A stretch of DNA of 64,000 bases from Pyxicephalus adspersus (taxonomy: Eukaryota > Chordata > Amphibia > Anura > Pyxicephalidae): assembly GCF_032062135.1 (NCBI RefSeq), contig NC_092860.1:67638236-67702235 (forward strand), given 5' to 3'. The position numbers and the translations under genes are program-made. The first letter of the stretch is position 1. Every line of letters starts with the position of its first letter. The notes under the pieces are model-generated. The model was given only the letters and a program-made list of their open reading frames with translations, made no database searches and was not told the DNA's origin. Shown one piece after another: positions 1 through 11,459 of the stretch.

Positions 1-1925
1 CTTAAGAATAAAAGAGAAATTTTCAATAAAGATGTGATCCAAAGTGGAAAAGATGAGGAAAGAAACTTTGGATCTGTTCTTTATAACTGTTTAATGTATT
101 TGCAAAATAAGTAGCTTGATGTGTATGTATTATCTATCTGATGTATGATGTCTATGGAAAACATGTAAGCCAACAGACCGAGGGGCAGACATGTTGCATA
201 AAAACATCACAATTCCTGTAACACTGTTTTGGAAATCAGGTGTGAAACATTTACAATCTAGGTGAAATGCTAATAAAAATTTTAGCCCTATTGTTAACTT
301 TATGCTGGTGATAAATTCTATCTGCATATAGATATACTGAAGTGTTCAAACACTGACAGAAATATAACCCTATATAATTTAATTTATAAAAATGAACCAA
401 CAGTATCATGTCGTAATATTTACATGTTCCTAAAATGCTGCTTTTCAACATACATAGATGCTGTGACACTGCTGGGGAATTTCTACATTTTCCATCACTT
501 AAAGTATGGGCAAGTTTTCAAGTTATTTTTATTATACAAAATATTTCAGGGCATGCAAGAATTTTATAACGCCAACAGATGGCAGGCTAAGCTGCAAAAT
601 AATAAAGTACATTTATGAAAAACAAGCACTTTAAATAATAACGATTAGTATTTACGTAAAAATACTTAAAAGCTAAGGTATGGTAAGGAGCTAGGCAAAA
701 AATAGACTGTAGGAAAAAAAATGTAAATCAATCAAATAGTTGTGTTGTTACAAACTGATTTGTTCATTTATAGACACATGTTAAGACTTTGAACAATGTT
801 CATAACACAGTTATGGTAGAATAATAGCATTAAAAACATTCTAAATGATGGGAATTATTGTTATATGTTTTAACATGTTATGTTATACGGGAATTGGTAT
901 CTGATGACTTTGAGATACAATTGGGTTCTGTTTACAAATATCTGTAGTATATGTATATAATGTATTAAATAAACATATTCTATGTAATCTTTTCTATATA
1001 CCTGTTGGGTTATGGGTTTTACCGACATTTTTACAAAAACTAGTGACAAATAAACAAGTAAAAAACATACCTACCTCCACCCTGAGAACAAAGGGCTTAA
1101 ACATTTAAATAATACTAAAACTAAAAAAAATGATAACAATAGGATGTGTACTAATACTGGTACATTTCACATAAAAAAACTGGAGGTTTGGTCTGGAAAC
1201 TGGTGTTTAAAAGGATCGTGTCCTTTTACAGTAAGCCCAGCCTGGACCTTACCTGTAATATGCTAGCTTTCAGCTCCAGTCTGCACCTCTAATGCTTCTC
1301 CATAAGCCTAGTGTCATCATGGGATAAGTGATGTTAGATGATCTCATTGTGAGTCATTTGATACAGACTTAACAAATTATCCTGTGCACGCATGTTATTT
1401 GTTGCTACGTTATTAACTTGCATCTGCTTTGCCGTGGCTGCTGGTACGCAGCCCAATTCATTGTAAACTAGAGGCAGGTTTTATGAAGTACAACATTCAA
1501 GAAAGAAATTTAAAGTGTGCATCCTCATTCAATTTCATACATAGATGCATGAGTTAAAATATTCACTGTAACAGGAGCTATTGAAATGGTGACTTTTAGA
1601 CTGATATAATATCTCTTTGTTGTTTGGTCTGCTGAGTATAAGACGCTAACTGCTCATGAAATACACTAAACCAGAAATGTCTACTTTATTCTGTGGATCT
1701 AGACTATTTTATCAGGTGTACTGACACAGTGATCAGCAGCAGTCTGTTAGTAATTGTGGATTATCGCAGTTGCAAAAAGATTACACTGGTCAACAAACAT
1801 TTTCTTGCCAAACAGAAATAGTCATTTTAGGTTAGGTTTAATGCACAAATTCAAAATATGGAATTGGTTTTGCTAGATTGGCTCTAGTTTTTGAAATAAT
1901 GACCTCATTATTAACCTCACAGAAA

Positions 1926-1928
<3 letters not shown>

Positions 1929-1983
<55 letters not shown>
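1929..1983. repeat. (TA)n microsatellite
   Basis: About 27 uninterrupted TA units lie directly in front of the Helitron 5' terminus. Confidence 0.95.
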
Positions 1984-1989
<6 letters not shown>

Positions 1990-2265
1990 GGACTCACATT
2001 TCAACCAAACTTGCCATACATATGAAAGAGACTCATGAGAGTGCATCAGTCATCTTTGTGCAGTGCTGTGCTATAAGTCAGAGCTATATTTGGATGTATG
2101 TGTGTATGTCATCACTAGGAAATGCATTTCAACCAAACTTGCTATGTTCCACCATCACTCGGAAACGCATCGACACCTTTCAACCAAACTTGCTAGACAT
2201 ATGACTAATGTGAGTGCACTGCTGATCTTTGTACAATGCTGTGGTATATGTCAGAGGTATTTTTG

Positions 2266-2300
2266 CATGTATGTATGTATGTATGTATGTGTGTATGTAT
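2266..2300. repeat. (GTAT)n microsatellite
   Basis: About eight units of GTAT/TATG with one GTGT interruption, inside the Helitron remnant. Confidence 0.9.
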
Positions 2301-2418
2301 TGCTCAGTGACAGTCTTTTGCTTACATACTTTTTTTGGACTCTTACAAATTTCTGGCCTGTAATATGCCTTCAAGAAAATATAAGGCGATTGGCTGACTG
2401 CAATCAAAGGCAAAAAAA

Positions 2419-2640
2419 ATGAAACAACACCGTAGACAAGAAAATACCAAGGACAGGAATAGAAGACTTTCCACGCTGTGTGAGAGAGCTGCTACATCCG
2501 GAGCTTCAGAAACTGTACAACAGTGTGAGACCCGACTATGGGATAAAAGAGATAGAGCTACTACATCTAGAGCTTCAGAGACAGTACAACAGCGTGACAC
2601 CTGAGTACAGGAAATGAGAGAAAGAACTACTACATCTAGA
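2419..2640 (+). pseudogene. Helitron protein N-terminal fragment with RAxET-type repeats
   Basis: The frame shows recurring units, RAATSGASETVQQ, RATTSRASETVQQ and RTTTSRAS, spaced by about 25-30 residues. This pattern is familiar from the N-terminus of animal Helitron Rep/helicase proteins. A stop at about 2602 and frame changes break it. An upstream start-like piece (MPSRKYKAIG) is separated from it by a stop. Confidence 0.6.
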
Positions 2641-2910
2641 GCTTCAGCATGAAAGTGTTACCATCAAAAAAATGGAAATGGTTTGTAGTTACTGTCAAGC
2701 CAAGCCAAAGTCAAACTTTGCAAACTGGAAACACCACCACAAGAACTTTGGAATTACACACCAGCAAGTACTTCAGAGTCAAAGCATTTTCTTAATAACA
2801 TCAGAAAATACAACTCATGTTTCCAAGTGACATCATTCAGCGCCACGTCAGTTGTTCAGCAGCCTGGATTTCCATCCACATTCACGGTGCAAGGGTAAAT
2901 TTACCATAAA

Positions 2911-3105
2911 GTGGGATCGTTACTTCCACTGCCAGATCAACCACCAAAATCTCTACAACTATATTTTATTGAAAACGAACTAATAGAAACTGACCAGAGG
3001 TGCACCTACATCCCAGGAACAAAATTCCAGATTGTCTTAAAGTTACAAAGGATGTTTCATGAGCACACATTTAAAACAGCATTGGAACCTTTGCCATTTA
3101 TTTAG
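2911..3105 (+). pseudogene. Fragment of a Helitron-like N-terminal domain
   Basis: The translated segment LPLPDQPPKSLQLYFIENEL and the following FQIVLKLQRMFHEH match the Helitron-like N domain, in which a YF...E motif is followed by a Leu-rich LQxMxxxxN helix. A second partial copy of the same coding segment lies at about 3252-3426, and it retains the HNVLIKTFK continuation that is deleted in the first. Both are broken. Confidence 0.6.
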
Positions 3106-3666
3106 GTTAATTTATTTGTATTTTAATTGTATATTGTATGCATAGTAAAACATAAAAATTAAGCAAAATAAACTAGATATGCCTACATATACAAAATTAA
3201 ATTTTTGAAATAGGTAATGTCATTTTATTCTATATTCAGTATATTTACAGAACTAATATAAACTGACCAGAGGTGCACCTACATCTCAGGAACAAAATTT
3301 CAGATTGTCTTAAAGTTACAAAGGATGTTTCATGAGCACAATGTTCTTATTAAAACATTTAAAATAGCATTGGAACATTTGCCATTATTTTGGTTAATTT
3401 AATTGTATTTTAATTGTATATTGTACTTATACTTTTAAAACCAGTAAAAAAAAACATTTCTTTGATTCACCACTATAGCTTTATTTGATTCCTTTTCCTG
3501 TATATTATAAGATTGCAATAAATAAATACCCGGGCAACACCAGTTAATCAGCTAGTGAAACATAAAATTTAAGCAAAATTAAACTAGATATGCCTACGTA
3601 TACAAAATACATTTTTGAAATACTTAATGTCAATATATTCTATATTCAGTATATTTACGGAACTAA
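2979..3666. repeat. Tandem duplication spanning the Helitron 3' end
   Basis: The segment 2979-3258 recurs at 3252-3666. The second copy contains about 126 extra bases (about 3427-3552) that include the Helitron 3' hairpin and terminus, and these are missing from the first copy. The shared flank beginning AAACATAAAA at about 3147 and 3557 is recognisable in both. Confidence 0.7.
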
Positions 3667-4021
3667 TCACAAAGAAGTCATTGAAAAACTCAGTTTGTAT
3701 GATTTCCCTTTATGCTTATGATCAGGACAATCACGTTGAAGGCTCCAGCAGTAGTCTGCCATCATGTGTCTATCCCATCTGCCCTGATACCTTTCTTCCA
3801 TCTCCTTTATATCTTGATGGAACCTCTCCCCTTGTTCCTCACTGAAATCCCCAAGGTTTTCTGAAATGTTTGCATATGGCTATGGAGATGTACGTTTATG
3901 CTCATAGTAGCACCTAAATTTTTAAAGTTTAAGTGCTAAGTTTTGTACTAGTTCTTCATAATGTTGTACTTTTTGGTTACCCAAGAAGTTGTTGACAACC
4001 AAAATTACCTTAAATTAAAGG
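3667..4021 (-). pseudogene. Remnant of an unnamed, repeat-encoded animal protein
   Basis: On the minus strand one frame runs through this stretch with two stops. It carries recognisable blocks: NNFLGN, HYEELVQNL, then ENLGDFSEEQGERFHQDI, RYQGRW and ADYCWSLQRD. I know this block pattern from uncharacterised proteins found in many copies in animal genomes, probably carried by a transposable element. I cannot name the superfamily. No catalytic motif is visible in this C-terminal portion. The frame ends in TGA at 3667-3669. Confidence 0.55.
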
Positions 4022-4995
4022 TGGAATAATAAGATGCTTCATTTTTTGTATTGAAATTTATAGATGAAATTGTTGCGCTTGGCATACTGTGTCCTTCTTA
4101 TGAAGCCTACGGCTGAAACCCGTCAAGGACGATAAAATACAGTACAATATGAATTGAATGCAAAGATATAATATTATACAAGTAATGTAATATGTAATGG
4201 AATATATGTAATGTATTGATGAAAATGTACGAATACAAGCTATTTGTGCTTGATTGATTGTGCCATCACAAAATGCTCTCCCACTAATTTATCTTAATAA
4301 GTATTTTTGTAACTAGTTGTATTTGAACATGACATTTTTTTTGTACTATACTTAATGTACCTACACCGTTTTCAAATGGATAAAATTGTTTGCTGATTCC
4401 AAAAAAAAACATTAAAAACAAACAAAAAAAAAAAACAGCAAAAAAAAACCCCAAATTCCAGAATTTCCAAAAATAGATGAATTTTTCGCCTGATTGGACT
4501 GGATTTAATCAAAGCCAGAAGTTTTGCATTCTGCTTCTTCTAGTTGAAACCCTCCCAGCATATCATCTGATCAGGAAAAAAAAATAAACCTGGTAAGAAA
4601 AGTTAAAAAGTTGTAAAAGACATATATAAAGTAGGGATAATTATTCATCCTCACCTATAATTCATCCTTATTTATCCTAATATATAACAGACATAGGTAA
4701 AAAAAAGACTTTCAACAATACTTTTTCAAAAAAAAAAAGGAAAAAAAACATCATGTTGGAAAATAAATGTATTTATTGTGTATTCTCTATTTAGAGTGTT
4801 TTCTCTAGTGTATTCCCATTTTTTTGTGACGTCCTAGCTAGAGTAAATAGGATTCTGAATAAACATTTTAAGGCTTCCAGCTGTTTTAATGTATTACCTA
4901 CTGAACCATATATTTAGAGCTTGTATTTCTTAACATCCTTGTTCATTGTTGGTCATTTCCATACCGTGGGAGCTTTCTACATACAAACATATATA

Positions 4996-5316
4996 CAGTT
5001 CACAATCGAAAATCCGACCATCGATAATCTGTTTCCTTCAGTTTTCAGGCATGAATTTCAGATCACATTTTCAATATAGGGACTGCAGTACACTGTTTGG
5101 CCAGTGATGTTTTCATGGCGCTGTTGTGCAGAAACAGCTGTTAGGTCTTGCTTACTAAACTAAATACACGTTGAGACGTCCCTGCTGCCTTCTCCCTGGA
5201 ACTGTGCCAGATGTCCGGAGGGTGCTGCGAGAGGAGGGCTGGCCTTTGTGTGGAGGTAAATATAACTTTCAAAAATCCGGCACTCCTGAGGTTGCCGGAT
5301 TTATGAATGTCAACTG
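4996..5316. mobile_element. pogo/Tigger-like MITE (Tc1-mariner group)
   Basis: The left end, TA + CAGTTCACAATCGAAAATCC, mirrors the right end, whose reverse complement reads CAGTTGACATTCATAAATCC. A TA dinucleotide flanks both ends (4994-4995 and 5317-5318). CAGTTGAC-like ends with an AAATCCGGC block resemble pogo/Tigger termini. No transposase frame is visible. Confidence 0.55.
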
Positions 5317-6456
5317 TAATATATAAACCTGAAGTTATATAGGTATATTTTCCAGCTTTAATTGCCACAGTGACTTGCAAGTGCTTGCTGAATGAAAACA
5401 AAGAAGTCATCATTTAAGCATTCAACTTGTAGGGTTTTCCTAAATGTTTCATTGTAATGTGTATAGCTAACATTTTTAGGTGAAAGTATCTAATGCAAAA
5501 GTAATCATATTGTTCGGCGGCCAACTCATGAATATCAGCTTACTGGAGGAAACAGGACCCCCCTCCTGCTCAGTACAGTTGTGGTTGCGGAGGATGCTTG
5601 AAATTAAACACATCCTCCACAGGTCCCTCCACTGAGGGACCAATAGGAAATGTTTCATCACTTTTAATTAGAACCTATTCCTCTCATCTCTGGAATATGG
5701 GTGCCACCTGGGCCTGACTTAAAAACATCAGGGCTGAGGTGTTTGGATATAATCAATTAGTACCCCTCTCATAGCTACCCCATATTGCGACGGAAGATTG
5801 GATGACTCTATCCCCTCTCCTGACTCTTACTCGTTCTTCTTCCCATTCCAGCTTCTCTCTTTTCTCTCTCTCTTGGTTGTTTTATCGAGTTGATTTTATC
5901 AGTCCAACTGGAACAGGTTTTTATTCATACTGGAATATACCTAATGCAACTAGTCTGACTCATTTTGGCTATCTCTATCTTCAGTTGTAGACTGTTTTAG
6001 CCTATACATACTGGTATTTTTATATATTTATTTGTATCAGACTTTCTGTTTTTATGTTTGGCCTGATATGTTTCATATTGTTACTTTGTTTACTTTTTTA
6101 ACATGTTTATGAAAATGTTTTTTCATATGGTTAATTATATATTGCATATTATTTAACGTTAACAAATACATGCAAAATTGTTATTTATGTTATCTTTACG
6201 CATATAAGGCAAATATAAAACCTCCCATGAACCATGTAACGTTTTTTCTTTTAATGTAGTTTAGTTTAAATTAGAATAATGACTACCAACACACACACTC
6301 TCAGCTAATATAAATAAATATGTATATAAGCCATATCAGTAGTAAGACATTTGATTATAAAAATGTACAAGCAAATGTGTACACGAATACAACGCGGTTC
6401 AATCTGGCAGTCTCTGTAGGTATACAAATAAGCATTCATTGTTCATTGAAACAATG

Positions 6457-6675
6457 GCCCTGATTTAGGAAAGCTCTGCAAGGCTGGAGAGAATACACTT
6501 TCAGAAGTGAACTGGGTGATCCAGAAAACATGGAATGGATTTTTAAAAATCATTTGCTATTTGCTAGCAAATGTTTTGAAACCTGGACCCGATCCATTCC
6601 AGGTTTGCTGGATCACTTAGCTTCACTGATGAAAGTGTATTCTCTCCAGCCTTGGAGAGCTTTGATAAATCAGGG
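6457..6675. mobile_element. Palindromic MITE, family M1, copy 1
   Basis: A roughly 220-bp near-palindrome. The left arm, CCCTGATTTAGGAAAGCTCT, mirrors the right arm, GAGAGCTTTGATAAATCAGG. Inside, GGTGATCCAGAAAACATGGA mirrors CCATTCCAGGTTTGCTGGAT. It has no coding capacity. At least six more copies lie in this window (8607, 21757, 22865, 26211, 27293, 30035). Confidence 0.85.
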
Positions 6676-8043
6676 TGAAAGAGACTTACAAGGAAGTCAT
6701 TTATCAAAGCAAAATCAATCTGCAGCACAACACATATCAGGAGATTATGACAAACCTACAATTTAAAGTTAATTTAGAAATATTTTGGGAAGTTTAGCTG
6801 ACTGGCCAGGAAATACGTTTTTATCCCTTCTGTCTGTCATTACTGGAAACAGTTGTCCAGTGTTTTGGCTTTCCTCTGGGCACAAATAGTAAAAGTTGCT
6901 AAGGGTGCCCAAAATATGGTGACTCCTCTCTTTGTTGGTTCGTCTCCCTTTTCTTTATAATTCTGTTCCGTACTTCCCTTCATCCCACCTTTTTTTTTCC
7001 TCTGTTACTTTATGTTGAAGTTGCAGCACCAGGCATTTCTCATAGACTTGCACCACCCTAGCCTGGTGCTCAGATTCGCAGGTGGTAGCTTTGCTAATTA
7101 CATGGTGCATTGACACAAACTATGGCCATATGTTATGCTTGACCTTTTGGTCTTTTTCTCGCACAACCTCTTTGACCCTCTACGGTTTAATGCTAATATG
7201 ACTTATGTACATATTTTTATTGACTAAGCAGGTTTAGCAGTGAGTTTTTATATTACAACTTTGCCAGTAATATGTGTAACACTTTCCTGGCTTTGCAACT
7301 GTTTCGTTTTTGTTATGTTTTTATTACTTTGATAACATTTACTTACATAAAAAAGTTGCTATAATTTTAATTGTGTAAACCATCATTTTAAACTTATCAG
7401 CTGTATAACTATGTGTATTTCAATCCTTTTTTTGTTGCTTGTTGCTTGTTACATTTGTTGTAAAAATGAATAATACCTAATGCAATGACCTATCAATTAT
7501 ATTAAGCATATTTGCCATGTGACAAAAACAAATAAAGCAAGAGATTGTTTTAAAAACATCATGCATTTCTGTTCATAGTAACATTAAATGAAAAATATGT
7601 TTATATCAATGGTAAAGCATTGTTGCAATTATCATGAGAATGTTTCCTAAATATGCCATTATCTATAACTGATATTTCCTAAATTCAACCTGCATATAGG
7701 CATCTCACTGTCTAATATATTTATCATGTCCTTTTAACTATGTTAAATTCCCCCAAAACTACAGAACAATTAACAAAATTTTCTACAAACAACTATAAAC
7801 AAGAATACTACCACAAGGACTTATCAAGATATATTATATACACAAAAAGGGCAATTGTACATTCTTCATACACCCTTCCTGTTTTTTATCCTGTACTTTA
7901 TATAGGTCATATGCATGCTGCCAGATCTGTGTATTTCTTAAAACGGGTAAACCTGTGCATGTTTTTCCCAGATCCTTTTTACATTCTTTAACATGTATTC
8001 CTACCCTATTTTGTAATACAGTTTTATTCACATTTTTTTGCAG

Positions 8044-8322
8044 ATCCTGCTGTTATATCCCCACAGGACCCTACTCTAATGATAGGATCTTCACTAACTG
8101 CAGCTTGCTTAGTGGACTCTGACTTACACCTGAAAGCAGAGGACCTTTTCTGGACCCTAAATGGGAAAAAGCTACCCACAGATCTGTATAAGATACTTAA
8201 TGGTACAGCCTTGAGTGTGGCCTTGAATAACCTGAATGGATCCAAGCAGCAATCGGGAGACAACTTGGTGTGCCACAGTAAAGATGGGAGAATCCTCGCA
8301 GGCTCGTGTCTTTACGTTGGAT
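8044..8322 (+). CDS. crlf1: crlf1 exon encoding the Ig-like domain (exon 2 of the family)
   Basis: This exon encodes the N-terminal Ig-like domain of cytokine receptor-like factor 1, a secreted class I cytokine receptor homologue that pairs with CLCF1 and signals through CNTFR, gp130 and LIFR. The translation begins [15 protein letters not shown], has the Ig cysteines in TAACL and NLVCH, the tryptophan in [11 protein letters not shown], and ends GSCLYVG, closely following mammalian CRLF1 as I know it. Sequons NGTA and NGSK are visible. The acceptor is a T-rich tract ending TTTTTTTGCAG and the donor is GTATGT. The incoming phase is 1 and the outgoing split codon (T|TG) gives Leu when joined to 18241, restoring G-L-P-P-E-K-P. 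The preceding exon was not found. Reading through the donor meets a stop at 8337-8339. Identity is very likely; exact edges come from the splice motifs. Confidence 0.95.
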
Positions 8323-8606
8323 GTATGTCTGATTTTTAGACCTAGCCTGAAAAATTGATTGGATGCCCTATATCACCAGCGCAGTATGGTGGCAAAATAT
8401 TTATCACTGTTTTCTAACGTACTAGTATATTGGCTTTTATTCCTTCAATAAACGAATCTGCATGAAGTTTGTGTGGGTTCACACCTACAGCTTTGGCTGG
8501 CTTAGGCAAATTGTGGCCTTCGCTAAAAACATAATTTCCTCCTTTCTTTTGGAAAAAAACAGATAAGAGATGACATTGTAAAGTTTTCATATATTACCCC
8601 CTACAT

Positions 8607-8815
8607 TAAAGGGCTACAATACTATGGAGAAGACAGACTTTCATAGGAGAACCTAGGTGATCCAACAAACCTGAAATGCATCTGGTATAGGATTGAAAAC
8701 ATTTGCCAAGTAATAGGAAATGATTTTAAGAAACCCATTCCAGGTTTGCTGGATCACCTAGGTTTTCCAATGATGGTCTATCTTCTCCAGTCTTGAAGTC
8801 CTATGTATAACTGAG
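8607..8815. mobile_element. Palindromic MITE, family M1, copy 2
   Basis: A diverged copy with the same core: GGTGATCCAACAAACCTGAA mirrored by CATTCCAGGTTTGCTGGATC, and an outer TGGAGAAGACAGAC mirrored by GTCTATCTTCTCCAG. The extreme ends are decayed. Confidence 0.75.
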
Positions 8816-10940
8816 CTGGTAATGGTAATTAGCTTTTTTCCTTGTGATGCTGAGGAGGATTGGTCATTATTTCTGCAAAAGCCATAAATTACTGTGAAAA
8901 TAATGCCGTTTAGTAAGTGAATGCGATAAAATAATGATCTGAAATGGTTTGAAGGTGTAGTAAATAGATCCTGAACCAGAACTGCTAGATTTCCTCAAAC
9001 AACCTATAGTGTAATATAGTGTTGATCAGATATACAATATAAGCATTATTTCCTGGTAACTAATATTCTTGTGATGGCTTCAAGACACACAACTTCTTCA
9101 GCTATGTGAGGAATGATTTCTTCTCTCAAAATATGGTTGGTTTCTAGATACTACCTACAAAAAACCTTTCTATGGTATATTGAAAGCAGACTTTCAGACT
9201 ATAAAGTAACTTTCTCTTGTACAAGATATTACCTACATGATGTACCTGGCAATCCTTATTTAGCAGATTGTTTTTGTTCAATAAGTTTAATTTAATTGCT
9301 GCCTATATAATTTTTCACTCATACCTTGGACATGTAAGTTATTTTATTATTGCCTTTATAGTGACCCCTTTCTTATGGTCCCTGACCAAAGACCCTGACC
9401 CCTATTGTTACATTAGGTTTCAAGCTTTGGCACTGTGCCTTCATTCTTCTTGAAGCAGCTTCCTTTGTGGACAGAAAGGAGTGACATGGTTCCTTATCAG
9501 CATGGAACTTTCTTCTTTTTGGATATACACTTGTATTGGTTCTGGTGGCCATATCCACAAGTGTGATGCTCTCCCTGGTTGTTCCAAGTATCTTTCCCTG
9601 TGGGGGACTGCCTATTTTATCCTTGCATTCCTCTTTCACTTATTGCACCTTGTGTCTTGTTTCTTATAAGTTATCTTTACCTCTGTGACATATTTGTTTA
9701 GGCCTACATGCTGACATCATCTTTCTGTGTCATTTTTGTTCTTGTAAAAACACATTTGGACTTTTCTAGACATTATGTAGCTTCTCCTTCAGAGAACTTA
9801 ATGTTTTAGTATAAACAGTGGAATTTATTTGAAAACAATTTCTGGGGAGATGAGTATTAGGTGGAGTTACCCTGGGATTTATAGGAACCCCAAAATGTTA
9901 GTTACACCTCTGTATTCTGTAGCCTATAAATAGCAGGTACAAATGACTTTCAAATGGGTGTTTATTCTAGTCTTTGTGTTTTCTCAAGGATATTCAGGAA
10001 CTTTTCAGAAGATTTAAAGGGGAAATATAAAGGTAATAGTGAATACCCTGGTTTACAACATGTGTCAATAATTTACTGTAATATTTGAGGTCAGCATTTA
10101 CCTCTCACCTAAGAAAGTATCTTTGTTTTAGGAGTTATTTAACTAAATATAGTGGCCTTCAGCAAGGTGGGGATTTCCAGTCCTTTATTCTATTGTAGTT
10201 TTTGGAAAAGACTTCCAAATTAAATTACCCTAAACTTGTTGTAATAAAATCTGCAGATTCTGCTGTAGTATTCACCGTCTTTCTATCACTGTTGTCTGCA
10301 GCATTCAGGCGAAAACATATATTTACTTAACTGAGACATTTTTTTTGTGTTACCTAATTAAAAAAAAAAGCAAAAAAAAAAAAAACAGGTGGCCTCACCT
10401 CAGGGTAAGGTCATGTAACCTCAGGATTCACCAAAGCCATAGTGGCAATGCCACTCAACCCAGATATATTAAGATTCTCTTTTTGCAGCTTGTTATCTTC
10501 ATATGCATTTAAAGAGAGTTTTAAAAGATACTATTTTCAAAGAAGCTATTTGGTTGAGTTGATATGATGAGCTCTTTAGTTTATTCATTTATTTTGACTT
10601 ATGCCAAAATGTTTATAATTTAGGGTAGGTGAAACTTAAAGATAATAAATAGGCTGCCATGAGGGTTCAAAGAGATAGAGTTAGGGATATCATACCGGCA
10701 TAAGGACTCACCATGAAAGGACATTAAGGTCAGTATAAGAAAATAGTTTTCTTGTTTTTCAACATGCAAGTTTAAGTTATTTACGTTCTTAAAAATGGCA
10801 TTCAGATTGTCATGGTGTGATGTAATAGCTAATAAACATAAGATTTCTAAAGTTCACCCTTTTCTACCCACATTGTTGGTGTGCTTGACAGGTTGTACAA
10901 ATTCACATTTATTGCTTTAGTGAAAGAAGTACAAGTAGGG

Positions 10941-11459
10941 CAGGGGTGTCAAACTGAAATACACAGTGGGCCAAAATTAAAAACTTAGACAAAGTCAAGG
11001 GCCAAACTTGAACCTGAAATAGCACCACTACTACAATTCCCTGCGTCTATAAAACAGTCCAATGCGAGGCTTAACGTTATGAGTGGCTGCAACTCCCTCT
11101 TCATGGAAATAGCACTGCTACTACAATTCCCTGCGTCAAGACAACAGTCTAATGCGGGGCTTAATGGTATGAGTCCGAAACAGTCCAATGCGGGGCCACG
11201 CATAGGCAGAGAGGCTGCTGGTCTATAGACGCAACTGATGCTGCTAGTACGATTCCCGGCATTACTTGCGTCTTTAAAACAGTGCAATGCGGGGCCACGC
11301 ATAGGCAGAGAGGCCGCTGGTCTATAGACGCAAGTGATTCCAGGAATTGTAGTAGTGGCACTATTTCAATGCAGCGGCAGGCCAGCTGCAATTCATATTT
11401 AGGATTCCTTTGGGGGCCATAAAAAGATTTGGCCCATGGGCCAGAGTTTGACACCCCTG
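10941..11459. mobile_element. hAT MITE with perfect 8-bp target duplication
   Basis: The ends are CAGGGGTGTCAAACT and AGTTTGACACCCCTG, a perfect 15-bp inverted repeat typical of hAT elements. AAGTAGGG flanks the element on both sides (10933-10940 and 11460-11467), the 8-bp target duplication expected of hAT. The 519-bp interior is built from repeated GC-rich units containing ACAATTCC-CTGCGTC and GTCCAATGCGGGGC blocks, some in reverse orientation. The open frames on the minus strand here only reflect those repeats. The intact target duplication suggests a fairly young insertion. Confidence 0.93.

Larger units (their letters stand above)
1994..3555 (+). mobile_element. Decayed Helitron
   Basis: Helitrons are rolling-circle DNA transposons that start TC and end CTRR after a short hairpin. 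Here a TC start leads into CATTTCAACCAAACTTGCCA, a 5' end I recognise from vertebrate Helitrons. The 3' end has the GC-rich hairpin region ACCCGGGCAACACC followed by AATCAGCTAG and a T. Between them are coding remnants: Arg-rich repeats of the RAxET type (about 2419-2640) and part of a Helitron-like N-terminal domain (2911-3105). No helicase or complete Rep (HUH) region is visible, so the copy is heavily deleted and cannot be autonomous. The 5' terminal segment is duplicated. Confidence 0.75.
1..8043. other. Upstream flank or intron 1 of crlf1; exon 1 not found
   Basis: No GC-rich or CpG-rich segment, and no ATG-led hydrophobic signal-peptide frame ending at a phase-1 donor, was seen here. 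Exon 1 and the promoter are therefore probably left of the window. The stretch holds a TA microsatellite (1929-1983), a decayed Helitron (about 1994-3555), a broken repeat-encoded protein on the minus strand (3667-4021), a pogo-like MITE (4996-5316) and a palindromic MITE (6457-6675). The remainder (1-1928, 4022-4995, 5317-6456, 6676-8043) shows nothing I can name. Confidence 0.6.
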
